11,048 nt of DNA, from assembly GCA_030830465.1 (NCBI GenBank), contig JAURMY010000008.1, forward strand, positions 1 through 11,048. The letters are read 5' to 3'. The notes below the pieces were generated by a model, which saw only the letters and a list, made by a program, of their open reading frames with translations, did not search any database and had not been told where the DNA came from. Of the stretch, positions 1 to 7,695 are shown piece by piece. This DNA is from Alphaproteobacteria bacterium. GTDB taxonomy: Bacteria; Pseudomonadota; Alphaproteobacteria; Rhodobacterales; Rhodobacteraceae. The translations under genes and the position numbers were made by a program. Numbering within the stretch: position 1 is the stretch's first letter; every line of letters begins with the position of its first letter.

Positions 1-1506
1 GGGCCGCGCCTCGATCATCGAATGCAGCCGGTTGCGCCCGGTTTTCGGGGTCCAAGTGACCAGATCGTCGATCGAGGTCAGGGCGCGTTGGCGGATCGTC
101 GTGCCATGCATGTCCTGCCCGTCACCGACGGCGCGGTCAATCGCGGCAAACCATTGCGGCGTGTTGCGATAGATCACCGGCGCTTTGGAGCGCCAGGAAT
201 GCGGATAGCTGTGCTTGATCTTGCCGCGTGCCAGAAGGCCGCCGACCTCGATCAGTTTGGCGATCACCGCGTCGTTGGCATCGCCCTCCCAATCGCCTTT
301 TTTGGCTTTGGCGGCGAGGATGCGCTTGCCGCCAAAGAACGGCAGATCGGCGCGGAAACTGCCATCATCCATCACGTTATAGGTGATGACCTGTTCCAGC
401 ATGTTCAGGTCGCGGTAAAGCTCGTATTCCTCCATCCCGTGCGACGGGGCGCAATGGACAAAGCCGGTGCCTTCCTCGTCGGTGACAAATTCGGCATGAC
501 GGAAATCCCGGAGATCGTCCCATTCGCCGTTGGACCCTTCGGTATTGGCAAGCGGGTGCGCCAGCGACAGCCCGGCCAATTCGGCGGTGGGCGCATCGCC
601 AAGACGGCGGAACATATCAGCCTCAAGCCGTGCCTTTTGCAGCACCTGACCGGCCAGCTTGTCGGCCAGAACATAGCGATCACCGATGTTCAGCCAGCAT
701 TGTTCCGGCCGACCGGTGACTTCATAAACGCCGTAAGAAATGTCGTCCCGGAAAACCACCGCCTTGTTGGACGGGATCGTCCATGGCGTCGTTGTCCAGA
801 TCACAACCTGTGCGTTCTCAAGATGTCCGCCGCCGTCCAGAACCCTGAACTTCACCCAAACCGTCGGGCTTTCCTTGTCGTGGTATTCGACCTCGGCCTC
901 GGCCAGCGCGGTTTCCTCGATCGGCGACCACATCACCGGCTTACTGCCCTGATACAGCGTGCCGTTCATCAGGAATTTCATGAATTCCTCGGCGATCACC
1001 CGTTCGGCGTGGAAATCCATCGTCTTGTAAGGATCGGCCCAGTTGCCGGTGATGCCCAGACGTTTGAATTCCTCGCGCTGGATATCGACCCAGCCCTCGG
1101 CGAATTTGCGGCATTCCTGCCGGAAATCCACCACCGGCACGTCGTCCTTGTTCAGGCCGCGCTCGCGGTATTTTTCCTCGATCTTCCATTCGATCGGCAG
1201 GCCGTGGCAATCCCAGCCGGGGACATAGCGGCTGTCTTTGCCCATCATTTGCTGGGACCGCACCACCATGTCCTTCAGGACCTTGTTCAGGGCATGGCCG
1301 ATATGCAGGTTGCCGTTCGCATAGGGCGGGCCGTCATGCAGAACGAAACTTTCGCGCCCGGTCTTTTCGCGCAGGCGGTCGTAAACGCCGATCTGTTCCC
1401 AGCGCGCCAGCCATTCAGGCTCGCGCGTGGGCAGTCCGGCCCGCATCGGGAATTCGGTTTTCGGCAGGGTCAGGGTGTCTTTGTAGTCAGGGGTATCGGC
1501 GCACAT
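1..1506 (-). CDS. ileS: Isoleucyl-tRNA synthetase, N-terminal 502 residues (3' end outside window)
   Basis: Class Ia aminoacyl-tRNA synthetase that charges tRNA-Ile in the cytoplasm and edits mischarged valine. Translating the minus strand from the ATG at 1506-1504 gives an open frame to the left edge. The class I signature HIGH lies at residues 68-71 (context NLHIGHALNK). The active-site stretch GWDCHGLPIEW is at 97-107, the CP1 editing-domain threonine-rich motif WTTTPWT at about 237-243, and the second editing motif GTGFVHCAPSHG ends at 357. The KMSKS loop and anticodon-binding domain would lie beyond the left edge, so the gene is cut by the window, not broken. The start is supported by a GGAG (1518-1515 on the minus strand) 8 nt upstream. 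One oddity is that the acidic residue of the HGxxD motif in the editing site is Glu360. The gene is divergent from the cytochrome gene. Family identity is certain. Confidence 0.97.
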   Translation of the reverse strand, partial: MCADTPDYKDTLTLPKTEFPMRAGLPTREPEWLARWEQIGVYDRLREKTGRESFVLHDGPPYANGNLHIGHALNKVLKDMVVRSQQMMGKDSRYVPGWDCHGLPIEWKIEEKYRERGLNKDDVPVVDFRQECRKFAEGWVDIQREEFKRLGITGNWADPYKTMDFHAERVIAEEFMKFLMNGTLYQGSKPVMWSPIEETALAEAEVEYHDKESPTVWVKFRVLDGGGHLENAQVVIWTTTPWTIPSNKAVVFRDDISYGVYEVTGRPEQCWLNIGDRYVLADKLAGQVLQKARLEADMFRRLGDAPTAELAGLSLAHPLANTEGSNGEWDDLRDFRHAEFVTDEEGTGFVHCAPSHGMEEYELYRDLNMLEQVITYNVMDDGSFRADLPFFGGKRILAAKAKKGDWEGDANDAVIAKLIEVGGLLARGKIKHSYPHSWRSKAPVIYRNTPQWFAAIDRAVGDGQDMHGTTIRQRALTSIDDLVTWTPKTGRNRLHSMIEARP

Positions 1507-1768
1507 GATTGCGGCTCCGTATGGTCAAATCGAAAAGGGAAGGATCGGCGCGGGTGTCCATACGCCTTGTCCCGGCAACTCAGCTTGCGAGCGCCGGGTG
1601 GCTAATTCGAATGATAATGCCGAATATGCGTTCCATGCGCAGGCTTATAATGTGCCCGCTGTGCGGCGTCTATAGTTTGAGACGAAAAACCGCAGAAGGG
1701 TGACTTCGTGTTGACGATGCGGGGGAATCGGTGCCAGTTGTTGGGAAATTGCCTTGGAAAGGACCCTG
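1507..1768. promoter_or_regulatory. Divergent ileS / cytochrome intergenic region
   Basis: These 262 bases separate two divergent genes and should hold both promoters, but I cannot place either one firmly. A perfect TATAAT lies on the plus strand at 1646-1651, without a recognisable -35 box 16-18 nt upstream. A TTGACG at 1711-1716 has no good -10 partner. Within the ileS leader there is a modest hairpin with arms CCCGGC (1571-1576) and GCCGGG (1593-1598), with CTC/GAG pairing just inside. It has no T-run, so it is not a convincing terminator. No T-box features are evident. The short plus-strand reading frame here has no ribosome binding site and no recognisable protein. Confidence 0.2.
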
Positions 1769-2203
1769 ATGAAACCGAAATTTTTGCTTTTGGGCGCGGT
1801 TGTTGTTGCCGGGCTTGCGGGGGTTTATCTGATGAATTCGCAACCCGAAAATGCCGTGTCACAGGCATCTGAGGCCACAGCGGGCGCGCCGCTGGTGTCA
1901 GTGATTGTGCCCCAGTTGTCGGGCAAGGCGCAGATCGGGGAAAAGGCTTTTGCGGTGAAATGCGCGGTGTGTCACGGGGAAAATGCCGCGGGCAGGAACG
2001 GCAACGGCCCGCCCTTGATCCATCGGATTTATGAACCCGGCCACCATGGCGACGCGGCGTTCCTGATGGCGGTCCGCAATGGTGTGCGCAGCCACCACTG
2101 GCCGTTTGGCGACATGGCGCCGGTCGACGGGCTGACGGATGGCGACGTTGGAAATATTGTCGCTTATGTCCGGGCGTTGCAGGTGGCAAACGGCATCCAG
2201 TAG
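1769..2203 (+). CDS. Small membrane-anchored c-type cytochrome (class I, monoheme)
   Basis: A 144-residue electron-transfer protein on the periplasmic side of the inner membrane. Residues 4-22 are a hydrophobic segment after Lys2/Lys4 that acts as signal anchor or uncleaved signal. A linker of about 30 residues follows, then one cytochrome c domain. The single heme site is CAVCH (Cys65, Cys68, His69). The likely distal axial ligand is Met116 in WPFGDMAPV, followed by the usual C-terminal helix (DVGNIVAYVRALQ). Two His pairs, H92-H93 and H109-H110, sit between the heme site and the methionine. The ATG at 1769 is chosen because AAAGGA (1758-1763) lies 5 nt before it; an upstream in-frame TTG at 1754 lacks such a site. 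The gene is divergent from ileS and its stop lies 41 nt from the convergent DUF2339 stop. Its redox partner cannot be read from context; no oxidase or dehydrogenase gene is nearby. Confidence 0.92.
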   Translation: MKPKFLLLGAVVVAGLAGVYLMNSQPENAVSQASEATAGAPLVSVIVPQLSGKAQIGEKAFAVKCAVCHGENAAGRNGNGPPLIHRIYEPGHHGDAAFLMAVRNGVRSHHWPFGDMAPVDGLTDGDVGNIVAYVRALQVANGIQ

Positions 2204-2244
2204 GGGTGGCAACGCCGCAGGCGCAGTGCGCGCAGTGATCGCGT

Positions 2245-4983
2245 TCATCCGTCCTGTGGTCCGGCGGGGCTGTTGCCGGGGCCTTGGTGCGGGTTTTGTG
2301 CGCCGGCATCGCGCGCGCCGAACCAGCGGTCAAGCCAGGCCAGCCCGGCCAGGGTCAGACCCAACACCAGAAATGAGAACACCCGCGTAAGCCCGGTCAG
2401 ACCGGAAATGTCGATCAGGAACACCTTGGCGACTGTCAGGCCGATCCCGATCAGCGCCAGCTTGCGCAGCCATTTCGAATGGGTCCAGAAGGCATAGAAC
2501 AGCACTGCTGTTGCGACCAGCAACATCGCCACGGTGTAGCTGTAAAGCTCAGCATCGGTTGTGCCCGCAACTGTCAGGTTATCACCGCGCCAGAACCGGC
2601 GGATTTCAAGACCGACATATAGGGCAATCAGCAGGCCGCCGATCCCTGCAAAAGCATAGCGCAACCACCTGTGCAGATGATCAAACCGGATCGCCACGGC
2701 CAGAAACAGCAGGCCGGGCAACGTATAGGCCACGAAAAGGGAGTCCAGCACATAGGGGCCGAAAGCGGGTTCCGCCAGCTCAAGCAAAGGATTGAGGATA
2801 GTCGCAACGAGGACCAACAACAGCAGACCGAACAGTCCGTAAACTGTTGCCAGCGTGATCCTGATCCAGCGTCGGATACCCGGGGTGCGCAAGCGCCACA
2901 ACTGGTTGGCAGCGGACATCAGCCAGACCAGCGCGTAGAGGCCGAATGCGGCATGACTTTTGTAATGAAGGGGCGCATAAGCGTCAATCAGACGATAGAT
3001 CAGCAAACTGGCAAAGGTGGCGCTGATGGTCCACATCGCGCCGTCAAGCACGGCAAAGGTCTTGATGCGGTCACGCCGTATCACGGCCCAACTGGCCACC
3101 AACAGCCCCACGGTTCCGCCGTAAGCCGCGAAAAACTGCGGGAAGGACGCGCGATCGGCCCATATGACGCCCGGATCAATCACCAGCCGCCAGCCGACCA
3201 CACTCAGACCGGCGATCACGAAGATGCCCAGATAGGCCATGTTGAATTTTCGGTCCAACAGGACTGCCGCCAACACCATCGCCGCCAGCGAAAGGGTCAG
3301 CGCCGCTTCTGACAGCATCAGTATCAGGGCCAGCGCCATCAGCGTCATGGCGGATAGCGTGAATAAGGCGGTGCGTTGTCTGTCGGCCCCGTCGGCCTTG
3401 GCAAAACGTTCCGCCAGAACCACCATCACGCCGGCGGCACCAATGGCGTGCCAGGCCCAGACAGTGGCACCCAAAACACCGGTCGGGTTCCAGAACAGTT
3501 CAAGAATGGCCAGGATCACGGGTGTGAAACTGACGGCAACCAGTGCCCAGACAATCGGATATTCGGTCCGGCGGGCCGAGCGCCAGGCCAGAATAAGCGT
3601 CACCGCCACCGCCATCGCCGAAAATCCGGTGACGGTCCATGGGGCCGCAACTTCGGGCAGGCGGACGGCTGAATCCTGCCAGCTGCGCCAGACCTGACCG
3701 TTGTTCCGGCTTTCCAGGACCAGCACAGCAGCCAAGCCAGCCAGAGGCAACAAGGCGATCTCGGCCAGACCGGTTGCGTTGCACATCCAGACGGTTGCCA
3801 TCAGGGTCAACAGCAACAATCCCGTCAGCGCCAGCCAGAAATTGCCGTCGCCCAAGCTTGTGACGTGAAGACAGACCAGCACCGCAACGCTGAAAACCGC
3901 CGCGGCCAGATGGCGCGGAAACTGGGTGCGCCAGTCAAACGGGCCCTTCTTGAGCAGGAGCACTTCAACCAACATCGGCCCCTGATGCTGTGGCGTCAGG
4001 CTTCGGGTCGGGATCACGGTCGCCGCCACCGTGACGATCAGCGCAAAGGCGATGATGTCGCGCGCGGAGGGCGCCTCGGAATAAAGCGCTAAGGCCGCAA
4101 GAAAGGCCAATCCACAGCCAAAGGCCGACAGCCAGGCCCAGCGCCGGAACGTATCCACCGCAAGGGCGGCAATGGCGATCAGCGCGAAATAGTAATAAAT
4201 CAGCTCGGCGTTTCCCGGTTCACCATTGACCAGAAACGGCGCCGCAAGGCCGCCCAAAATACCAACGGCAGCCAGCAACGGGCCATAGAACCAGCCGATC
4301 AGGATGGCCAATGCCGCCACGGCGGAAAGGCCGGCCAGCGCCGGCGTGGCCCCGATCAGCCCATAAAGCGTGCGGGCGGAAACGAAAGCCGCGAACAAGG
4401 ACACCAGCCCGCCCGCGGCAAAGGTCGATGGCAGATAGGCAAACAGGTCCTCTCGGCTGTCACCGCCCAGCCGTCGCAGATATTCGCCGAACCCGATCAA
4501 TGCGGCCCCAAGCAGCAGGGCAACGATAACGCGGGTTGTGGGCGACAAAAGGCCGTTTTCGATGCCATATTGCACCATAAAAACACCCGCCAGCCCCAGT
4601 GAAATCGCAGCGCCCAGATAGAACCAGTTTTGCTGTGTCCAGACGATTATGCGGGCGTACAGCGACGGAATGGTGGATTCGCGCGGCTTTGTGCTTGTCT
4701 TTTGTGGCGCGCGGTCGGTGTCTTCACCCGCCGTTTTTCCCCTTTGTCCGGGCGCCAGAGGGTCCGAATCCAGACTTTCTTGGCTTGCGGCGGCGGCCTT
4801 GGCGGCCTGCGGCTTGGGTTTCTCGGGATTTGCAGGGCTTGTCTGCGCCGCACCGGTGCGGGTCCGGGCCTGTTTGCCGATACGATTTTCCAGATCAGAA
4901 ACCCGCTTGCGCAGTTTTTCATAACTGAAAAACAAATACCCAAAGGCCAACAAAAGCAAAACGAAAAGGATTTCCACGACCAT
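2245..4983 (-). CDS. DUF2339 family polytopic membrane protein
   Basis: A 912-residue predicted inner-membrane protein of unknown function, matching the DUF2339 family by its overall plan and by the conserved early block NWFYLGA...VQYGIENGLLSP at about residues 119-148. Residues 2-19 form a first membrane segment. A short charged, coiled-coil-like stretch follows (about 20-40), then a Pro/Ala/Lys-rich hydrophilic linker (about 41-108). After that the protein is almost continuously hydrophobic with some 20 or more transmembrane helices, ending in a short polar tail. The length is normal for the family and the frame is uninterrupted. I prefer the ATG at 4983. An in-frame TTG at 5001 would add six residues, but the best promoter candidate puts the transcript start almost on it. 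Neither start has a strong ribosome binding site. The gene is convergent with the cytochrome gene and divergent from the monooxygenase. No enzymatic motif is visible and no function is claimed. Confidence 0.88.
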   Translation of the reverse strand: MVVEILFVLLLLAFGYLFFSYEKLRKRVSDLENRIGKQARTRTGAAQTSPANPEKPKPQAAKAAAASQESLDSDPLAPGQRGKTAGEDTDRAPQKTSTKPRESTIPSLYARIIVWTQQNWFYLGAAISLGLAGVFMVQYGIENGLLSPTTRVIVALLLGAALIGFGEYLRRLGGDSREDLFAYLPSTFAAGGLVSLFAAFVSARTLYGLIGATPALAGLSAVAALAILIGWFYGPLLAAVGILGGLAAPFLVNGEPGNAELIYYYFALIAIAALAVDTFRRWAWLSAFGCGLAFLAALALYSEAPSARDIIAFALIVTVAATVIPTRSLTPQHQGPMLVEVLLLKKGPFDWRTQFPRHLAAAVFSVAVLVCLHVTSLGDGNFWLALTGLLLLTLMATVWMCNATGLAEIALLPLAGLAAVLVLESRNNGQVWRSWQDSAVRLPEVAAPWTVTGFSAMAVAVTLILAWRSARRTEYPIVWALVAVSFTPVILAILELFWNPTGVLGATVWAWHAIGAAGVMVVLAERFAKADGADRQRTALFTLSAMTLMALALILMLSEAALTLSLAAMVLAAVLLDRKFNMAYLGIFVIAGLSVVGWRLVIDPGVIWADRASFPQFFAAYGGTVGLLVASWAVIRRDRIKTFAVLDGAMWTISATFASLLIYRLIDAYAPLHYKSHAAFGLYALVWLMSAANQLWRLRTPGIRRWIRITLATVYGLFGLLLLVLVATILNPLLELAEPAFGPYVLDSLFVAYTLPGLLFLAVAIRFDHLHRWLRYAFAGIGGLLIALYVGLEIRRFWRGDNLTVAGTTDAELYSYTVAMLLVATAVLFYAFWTHSKWLRKLALIGIGLTVAKVFLIDISGLTGLTRVFSFLVLGLTLAGLAWLDRWFGARDAGAQNPHQGPGNSPAGPQDG

Positions 4984-5013
4984 CCCCGCAAAAAAGATCA
5001 AACGAATGGGCGA

Positions 5014-5043
5014 ACTCTAGGTAAATCCGGCAAAGCGGTCCAA
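5014..5043 (-). promoter_or_regulatory. Candidate sigma-70 promoter of the DUF2339 gene
   Basis: Reading the minus strand, TTGGAC (5043-5038) is a good -35 box. It is followed after 17 or 18 nt by CTAGAG (5020-5015) or TAGAGT (5019-5014) as a weak -10. Transcription would begin near 5007, leaving a leader of about 24 nt before the ATG at 4983. The call rests on pattern only and the -10 is poor. Confidence 0.25.
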
Positions 5044-5096
5044 TTATTTCTGCGCCGCTCTGTACGCGGGCAGTGGCCAAGGCATAGATTTGCGGG

Positions 5097-6284
5097 ATGG
5101 GTCACCCTTTGAACATCGCGGTTGCAGGTTGCGGCGTTGCCGGTTTGACGGCGGCGGCGTTTCTGGCGCGCAAGGGGCATCAGGTTCAGGCGTTTGACCG
5201 CTTTGCCGCGCCGGCCCCCATCGGGTCAGGTCTGGTGATCCAACCCGTTGGGCAGAAAGTGCTGGCCAAATTGGGCGTTTTGAAACGGGCCGAGGCGTGG
5301 GGTGTGGGTGTCAACCGGCTTTGCGGGGTTGAAGACGGGCAGACACGACCGGTGCTGGATGTGGGTTATGGCCGGGGTTTCGGTCTGGGCATGCACCGCG
5401 CCGCGTTGTTTTCGGTGCTGTATGACGCGGCGATATCCGCCGGGGTAAGCGTCAACACCGATGCGGGGGTTGCGGCGGCCCCCGAGCGTGATGGAAATCG
5501 TTGGATCACGCTGGCGCGCGGTGCCGAGCGAGGGCCGTTTGATCTGGTGATTGACGCGACCGGGGCGAACGGGCCGCTTTCACCCATTCAAAACCGGTCC
5601 TTACCGTTTGGGGCCTTATGGGCCACGGTCGACTGGCCAGAGGCGTCGGCCCTGCCGTCGGACCGGCTGAGCCAGAAATACCAGAAGGCTGCGGTGATGG
5701 CCGGCGTGTTGCCGATCGGGCGCCTGCCCGGCGAAAACGCCCGCAAAGCCGCGATTTTCTGGTCTTTGCGCCATGACCGGTACGAAAGCTGGAAAAACAC
5801 GCCATTTGCGCAATGGCAGGCGCAGGTGAACGCCTTCTGGCCTGATTTTGCGCCCTTTCTTTCGCAACTTGACCGGCACGGGCAATTCACCATGGCCCGC
5901 TACAGCCACGGCACCCTGCTGCGGCCCTATGGCGACAAGCTGGTCCATATCGGGGACGCGGCCCACACCGCCAGTCCGCAGCTTGGGCAGGGCGCGAATA
6001 TGGCGTTGCTGGACGCCTATGCCCTGGCCGTTGCGCTGGAGGTTCTGCCCCTTGGGCGTGCCTTGCCCGCCTATCACGCGGCACGGCGGCGGCATCTGTT
6101 GTTCTACCAGACAGTCAGCCGGTTTCTGACCCCGCTCTATCAATCCGCGCATCCGATGCCGGCCCTGATCCGCAATCGCCTGCTGTCGCCGCTCGCCCGG
6201 GTCTGGCCGATGCCCGCTGTCTTGACGCGCCTTGTGTCCGGCGATTTGATCGCGCCGGTCAGGCATCCCGGTTTGACCCTGTAA
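5097..6284 (+). CDS. FAD-dependent monooxygenase, class A flavoprotein hydroxylase family
   Basis: A 395-residue flavoprotein of the salicylate hydroxylase/UbiH type, in which NAD(P)H-reduced FAD activates oxygen to hydroxylate an aromatic or other substrate. The N-terminal Rossmann fold has GCGVAG at residues 11-16 and the end of its second strand at FDRF (33-36). Arg101 (HRAALFSVL) fits the conserved helix arginine of the family. DLVIDATGANG (149-159) corresponds to the middle DG-type motif. GDAAH at 286-290, followed by SPQLGQGANMALLDA, is the second FAD-binding motif that contacts the ribityl chain. The length is normal and there is no membrane segment. The ATG at 5097 precedes the Rossmann strand directly, but its Shine-Dalgarno is poor, with only GCGGG immediately upstream. 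It is followed after 9 nt by a small membrane-protein gene, probably in the same transcript. Substrate is unknown: no ubiquinone, carotenoid or aromatic-degradation gene lies beside it. Confidence 0.9.
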   Translation: MGHPLNIAVAGCGVAGLTAAAFLARKGHQVQAFDRFAAPAPIGSGLVIQPVGQKVLAKLGVLKRAEAWGVGVNRLCGVEDGQTRPVLDVGYGRGFGLGMHRAALFSVLYDAAISAGVSVNTDAGVAAAPERDGNRWITLARGAERGPFDLVIDATGANGPLSPIQNRSLPFGALWATVDWPEASALPSDRLSQKYQKAAVMAGVLPIGRLPGENARKAAIFWSLRHDRYESWKNTPFAQWQAQVNAFWPDFAPFLSQLDRHGQFTMARYSHGTLLRPYGDKLVHIGDAAHTASPQLGQGANMALLDAYALAVALEVLPLGRALPAYHAARRRHLLFYQTVSRFLTPLYQSAHPMPALIRNRLLSPLARVWPMPAVLTRLVSGDLIAPVRHPGLTL

Positions 6285-6289
6285 GGAGG
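6283..6289 (+). promoter_or_regulatory. Strong Shine-Dalgarno overlapping the monooxygenase stop codon
   Basis: AAGGAGG overlaps the last two bases of the TAA at 6282-6284 and lies 4 nt before the ATG at 6294. It is the best ribosome binding site in the window. It fixes the start of the 62-codon gene and suggests translation coupled to the upstream gene. Confidence 0.7.
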
Positions 6290-6293
6290 CCCT

Positions 6294-6482
6294 ATGCCCG
6301 TTCTGACCCGATTGACCGCCCTGATCCTTTGGCCGGGCCGGCAGGTCTTGCGCCGGTTTCCCGGCCTGACAGGGGCCGAGGCGCGACTGGTGCACAACAT
6401 CACCAACTATGTTTTCTGGCTGACGCTGATTTGCGGCGGGCTGATCTGGCTGCTGCTGGCAACGATGCCGGCACCGCGCTGA
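6294..6482 (+). CDS. Hypothetical 62-residue single-span membrane protein
   Basis: I do not recognise a family for this small protein. Residues 5-22 can form a basic amphipathic helix (Arg6, Arg16, Arg20, Arg21). A polar stretch with an acidic/basic mix follows (TGAEARL). Residues 38-58 are one clear transmembrane segment, rich in Trp, Leu and Ile, and the protein ends in a short polar tail. The start is well supported by AAGGAGG 4 nt upstream, and the gene begins 9 nt after the monooxygenase stop, so the two are probably co-transcribed. This suggests, without proof, a membrane tether or accessory subunit for the monooxygenase. Alternatively it is simply a small membrane protein riding in the operon. 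Coding character (codon bias, strong RBS, tight spacing) makes it a likely real gene. Confidence 0.75.
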   Translation: MPVLTRLTALILWPGRQVLRRFPGLTGAEARLVHNITNYVFWLTLICGGLIWLLLATMPAPR

Positions 6483-6541
6483 GCGGCCCATTTCATCGGC
6501 GGAACGGCGCTTGCCGACAGGCCGGGCCGAAGCCACGGCAT

Positions 6542-6579
6542 TTGACAAGCTGGCAGCCATATGGCTAACAGCCTGCCAG
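6542..6579 (+). promoter_or_regulatory. Candidate hisC promoter with overlapping palindrome
   Basis: A perfect -35 hexamer TTGACA (6542-6547) is followed after 17 nt by a weak -10 (CTAACA, 6565-6570, or TAACAG one base later). The spacer carries the exact 12-nt palindrome AGCCATATGGCT (6555-6566). A wider inverted pair, CTGGCAG (6550-6556) and CTGCCAG (6573-6579), brackets the -10. Such symmetry over a promoter fits a repressor operator, or a leader hairpin if transcription starts further upstream. It sits in the 124-nt gap between the 62-residue protein gene and hisC and would drive the hisC-tyrA-extensin run. Confidence 0.35.
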
Positions 6580-6606
6580 ACATTCCCAGCCAGCAAGGCG
6601 CGCCCG

Positions 6607-7695
6607 ATGACCAGTCAGATCGCCCCGAAACCCGGTATTTTGGACATTGAGCTTTATGTCGGTGGCGAAAGCACCGTGCCGGGGGTTGCGAAGATCCATA
6701 AACTGTCCTCAAACGAAAACCCCTTGGGGCCCAGTCCAAGGGCGATTGCCGCATTTCAGGGGGCTGGCGCGACGCTGGAACGTTACCCTTCCTCGGATCA
6801 TGCCGGCCTCAGGGCCGCAATAGGCCGGGTGCATGGCGTGGATCCGGCGCATGTGATATGCGGCGATGGGTCAGACGAGGTGATTTCCTGGCTGTGCCAT
6901 GCCTATGCCGGGGCAGGGGATGAGGTGCTTTATTCCGAACACGGGTTCATGATGTACCCGATTTCGGCGATGGCCGCAGGGGCAACGCCGGTCAAGGTGC
7001 GCGAAACCGACCGGCGGGTCGATGTCGATCTGTTGCTTGCGGCCTGTACTGACCGGACCCGTCTGGTGTTTCTGGCCAACCCCGCGAACCCGACCGGCAC
7101 AATGATCCCGGATGTCGACATTGCGCGTCTGGCAGAAGGCCTGCCGCCAAAGGCGCTGTTGGTGCTTGACGGTGCCTATGCGGAATTTGTCGAAGGCTAT
7201 GACGGCGGCAAAACGCTGGTGGAAAGCCGCGGCAACGTGATCATGACGCGGACCTTTTCCAAGATTTACGGGCTTGGCAGCCTGCGGGTCGGCTGGGGCT
7301 ATGGGCCAAAGGCGGTGATTGACGTTCTGAACCGCATTCGCGGGCCGTTCAACGTGTCGGCAGCGGGGCTGGCGGCGGCTGAGGCGGCGGTGCTGGACAC
7401 CGGCTATACCGCGCATTGTCGCGCGGAAAACGCCACATGGCGGGGCTGGCTGCAAACGGAATTGGCCGGGCTTGGGGTTGTGTCCGATCCGGCCTTTGGC
7501 AATTTCGTTCTGGGGCGGTTTGCCGATGAAGCCACGGCGGACGGGGCCGAAGCGGCCTTGAAGGCGCGCGGTGTTCTGGTGCGCAAGGTCAAGGGCTATG
7601 GATTGCCCCAATGCCTGCGGATCACCGTCGGCGAGGAAGAGGCAATGCGCCTTCTGGTCGCCACTTTGACCGAATTCCTGAAGGGACGGGGCTGA
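6607..7695 (+). CDS. hisC: Histidinol-phosphate / aromatic aminotransferase
   Basis: A 362-residue cytoplasmic PLP enzyme of aminotransferase fold type I, HisC family. It converts imidazole acetol phosphate plus glutamate to histidinol phosphate, and some family members also transaminate prephenate or aromatic keto acids. The substrate-side N-terminal motif is [13 protein letters not shown] (32-44). The PLP phosphate region is GDGSDE (86-91). NPANPTG is at 158-164, Asp188 and Tyr191 of DGAY contact the PLP ring, and the Schiff-base lysine is Lys219 in [15 protein letters not shown], with Arg227 nearby. Arg338 in QCLRITVG is the usual carboxylate-binding arginine. The ATG at 6607 is used because it starts at the family's normal N-terminus and has AAGG 8 nt upstream; the open frame extends 32 codons further upstream without family resemblance. 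Its TGA overlaps the tyrA ATG by one base. By analogy with the Zymomonas mobilis hisH-tyrC cluster, a role in both histidine and tyrosine/phenylalanine synthesis is likely. Confidence 0.95.
   Translation: MTSQIAPKPGILDIELYVGGESTVPGVAKIHKLSSNENPLGPSPRAIAAFQGAGATLERYPSSDHAGLRAAIGRVHGVDPAHVICGDGSDEVISWLCHAYAGAGDEVLYSEHGFMMYPISAMAAGATPVKVRETDRRVDVDLLLAACTDRTRLVFLANPANPTGTMIPDVDIARLAEGLPPKALLVLDGAYAEFVEGYDGGKTLVESRGNVIMTRTFSKIYGLGSLRVGWGYGPKAVIDVLNRIRGPFNVSAAGLAAAEAAVLDTGYTAHCRAENATWRGWLQTELAGLGVVSDPAFGNFVLGRFADEATADGAEAALKARGVLVRKVKGYGLPQCLRITVGEEEAMRLLVATLTEFLKGRG

Noticed and set aside
1571..1598. Possible T-box or attenuator hairpin in the ileS leader.
   Set aside because: It is only a 6-bp stem with partial extension; there is no T-box consensus or specifier loop and no terminator U-run, and T-boxes are not expected in this group.
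22..1605. A 527-codon plus-strand open frame opposite ileS.
   Set aside because: It is the antisense shadow of a clear isoleucyl-tRNA synthetase frame in GC-rich DNA; the translation resembles no protein and has no ribosome binding site.
1509..1703. A 64-codon plus-strand frame in the ileS/cytochrome gap.
   Set aside because: It begins with a TTG with no ribosome binding site, and the product is Arg/Met-rich with no recognisable features.
2204..2244. Possible bidirectional terminator between the convergent cytochrome and DUF2339 genes.
   Set aside because: Only very short GCGC arms with a 3-nt loop are present and no T-run on either strand.
1602..2333. A 243-codon minus-strand frame opposite the cytochrome gene.
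   Set aside because: It is Pro/Arg/His-rich with shadow-type composition, covers a convincing cytochrome c on the other strand and overlaps the end of the DUF2339 gene.
5616..6596. A 326-codon minus-strand frame opposite the monooxygenase and the small membrane protein gene.
   Set aside because: Gln/Arg/Gly-rich composition typical of antisense to GC-rich coding DNA; no domain is recognisable.
6561..6650. A 29-codon frame before and into hisC, ending ...RYFGH, considered as an attenuation leader peptide because of Tyr, Phe and His near its end.
   Set aside because: It has no ribosome binding site, extends into hisC so cannot precede a terminator, and has only single Tyr, Phe and His codons rather than a run.
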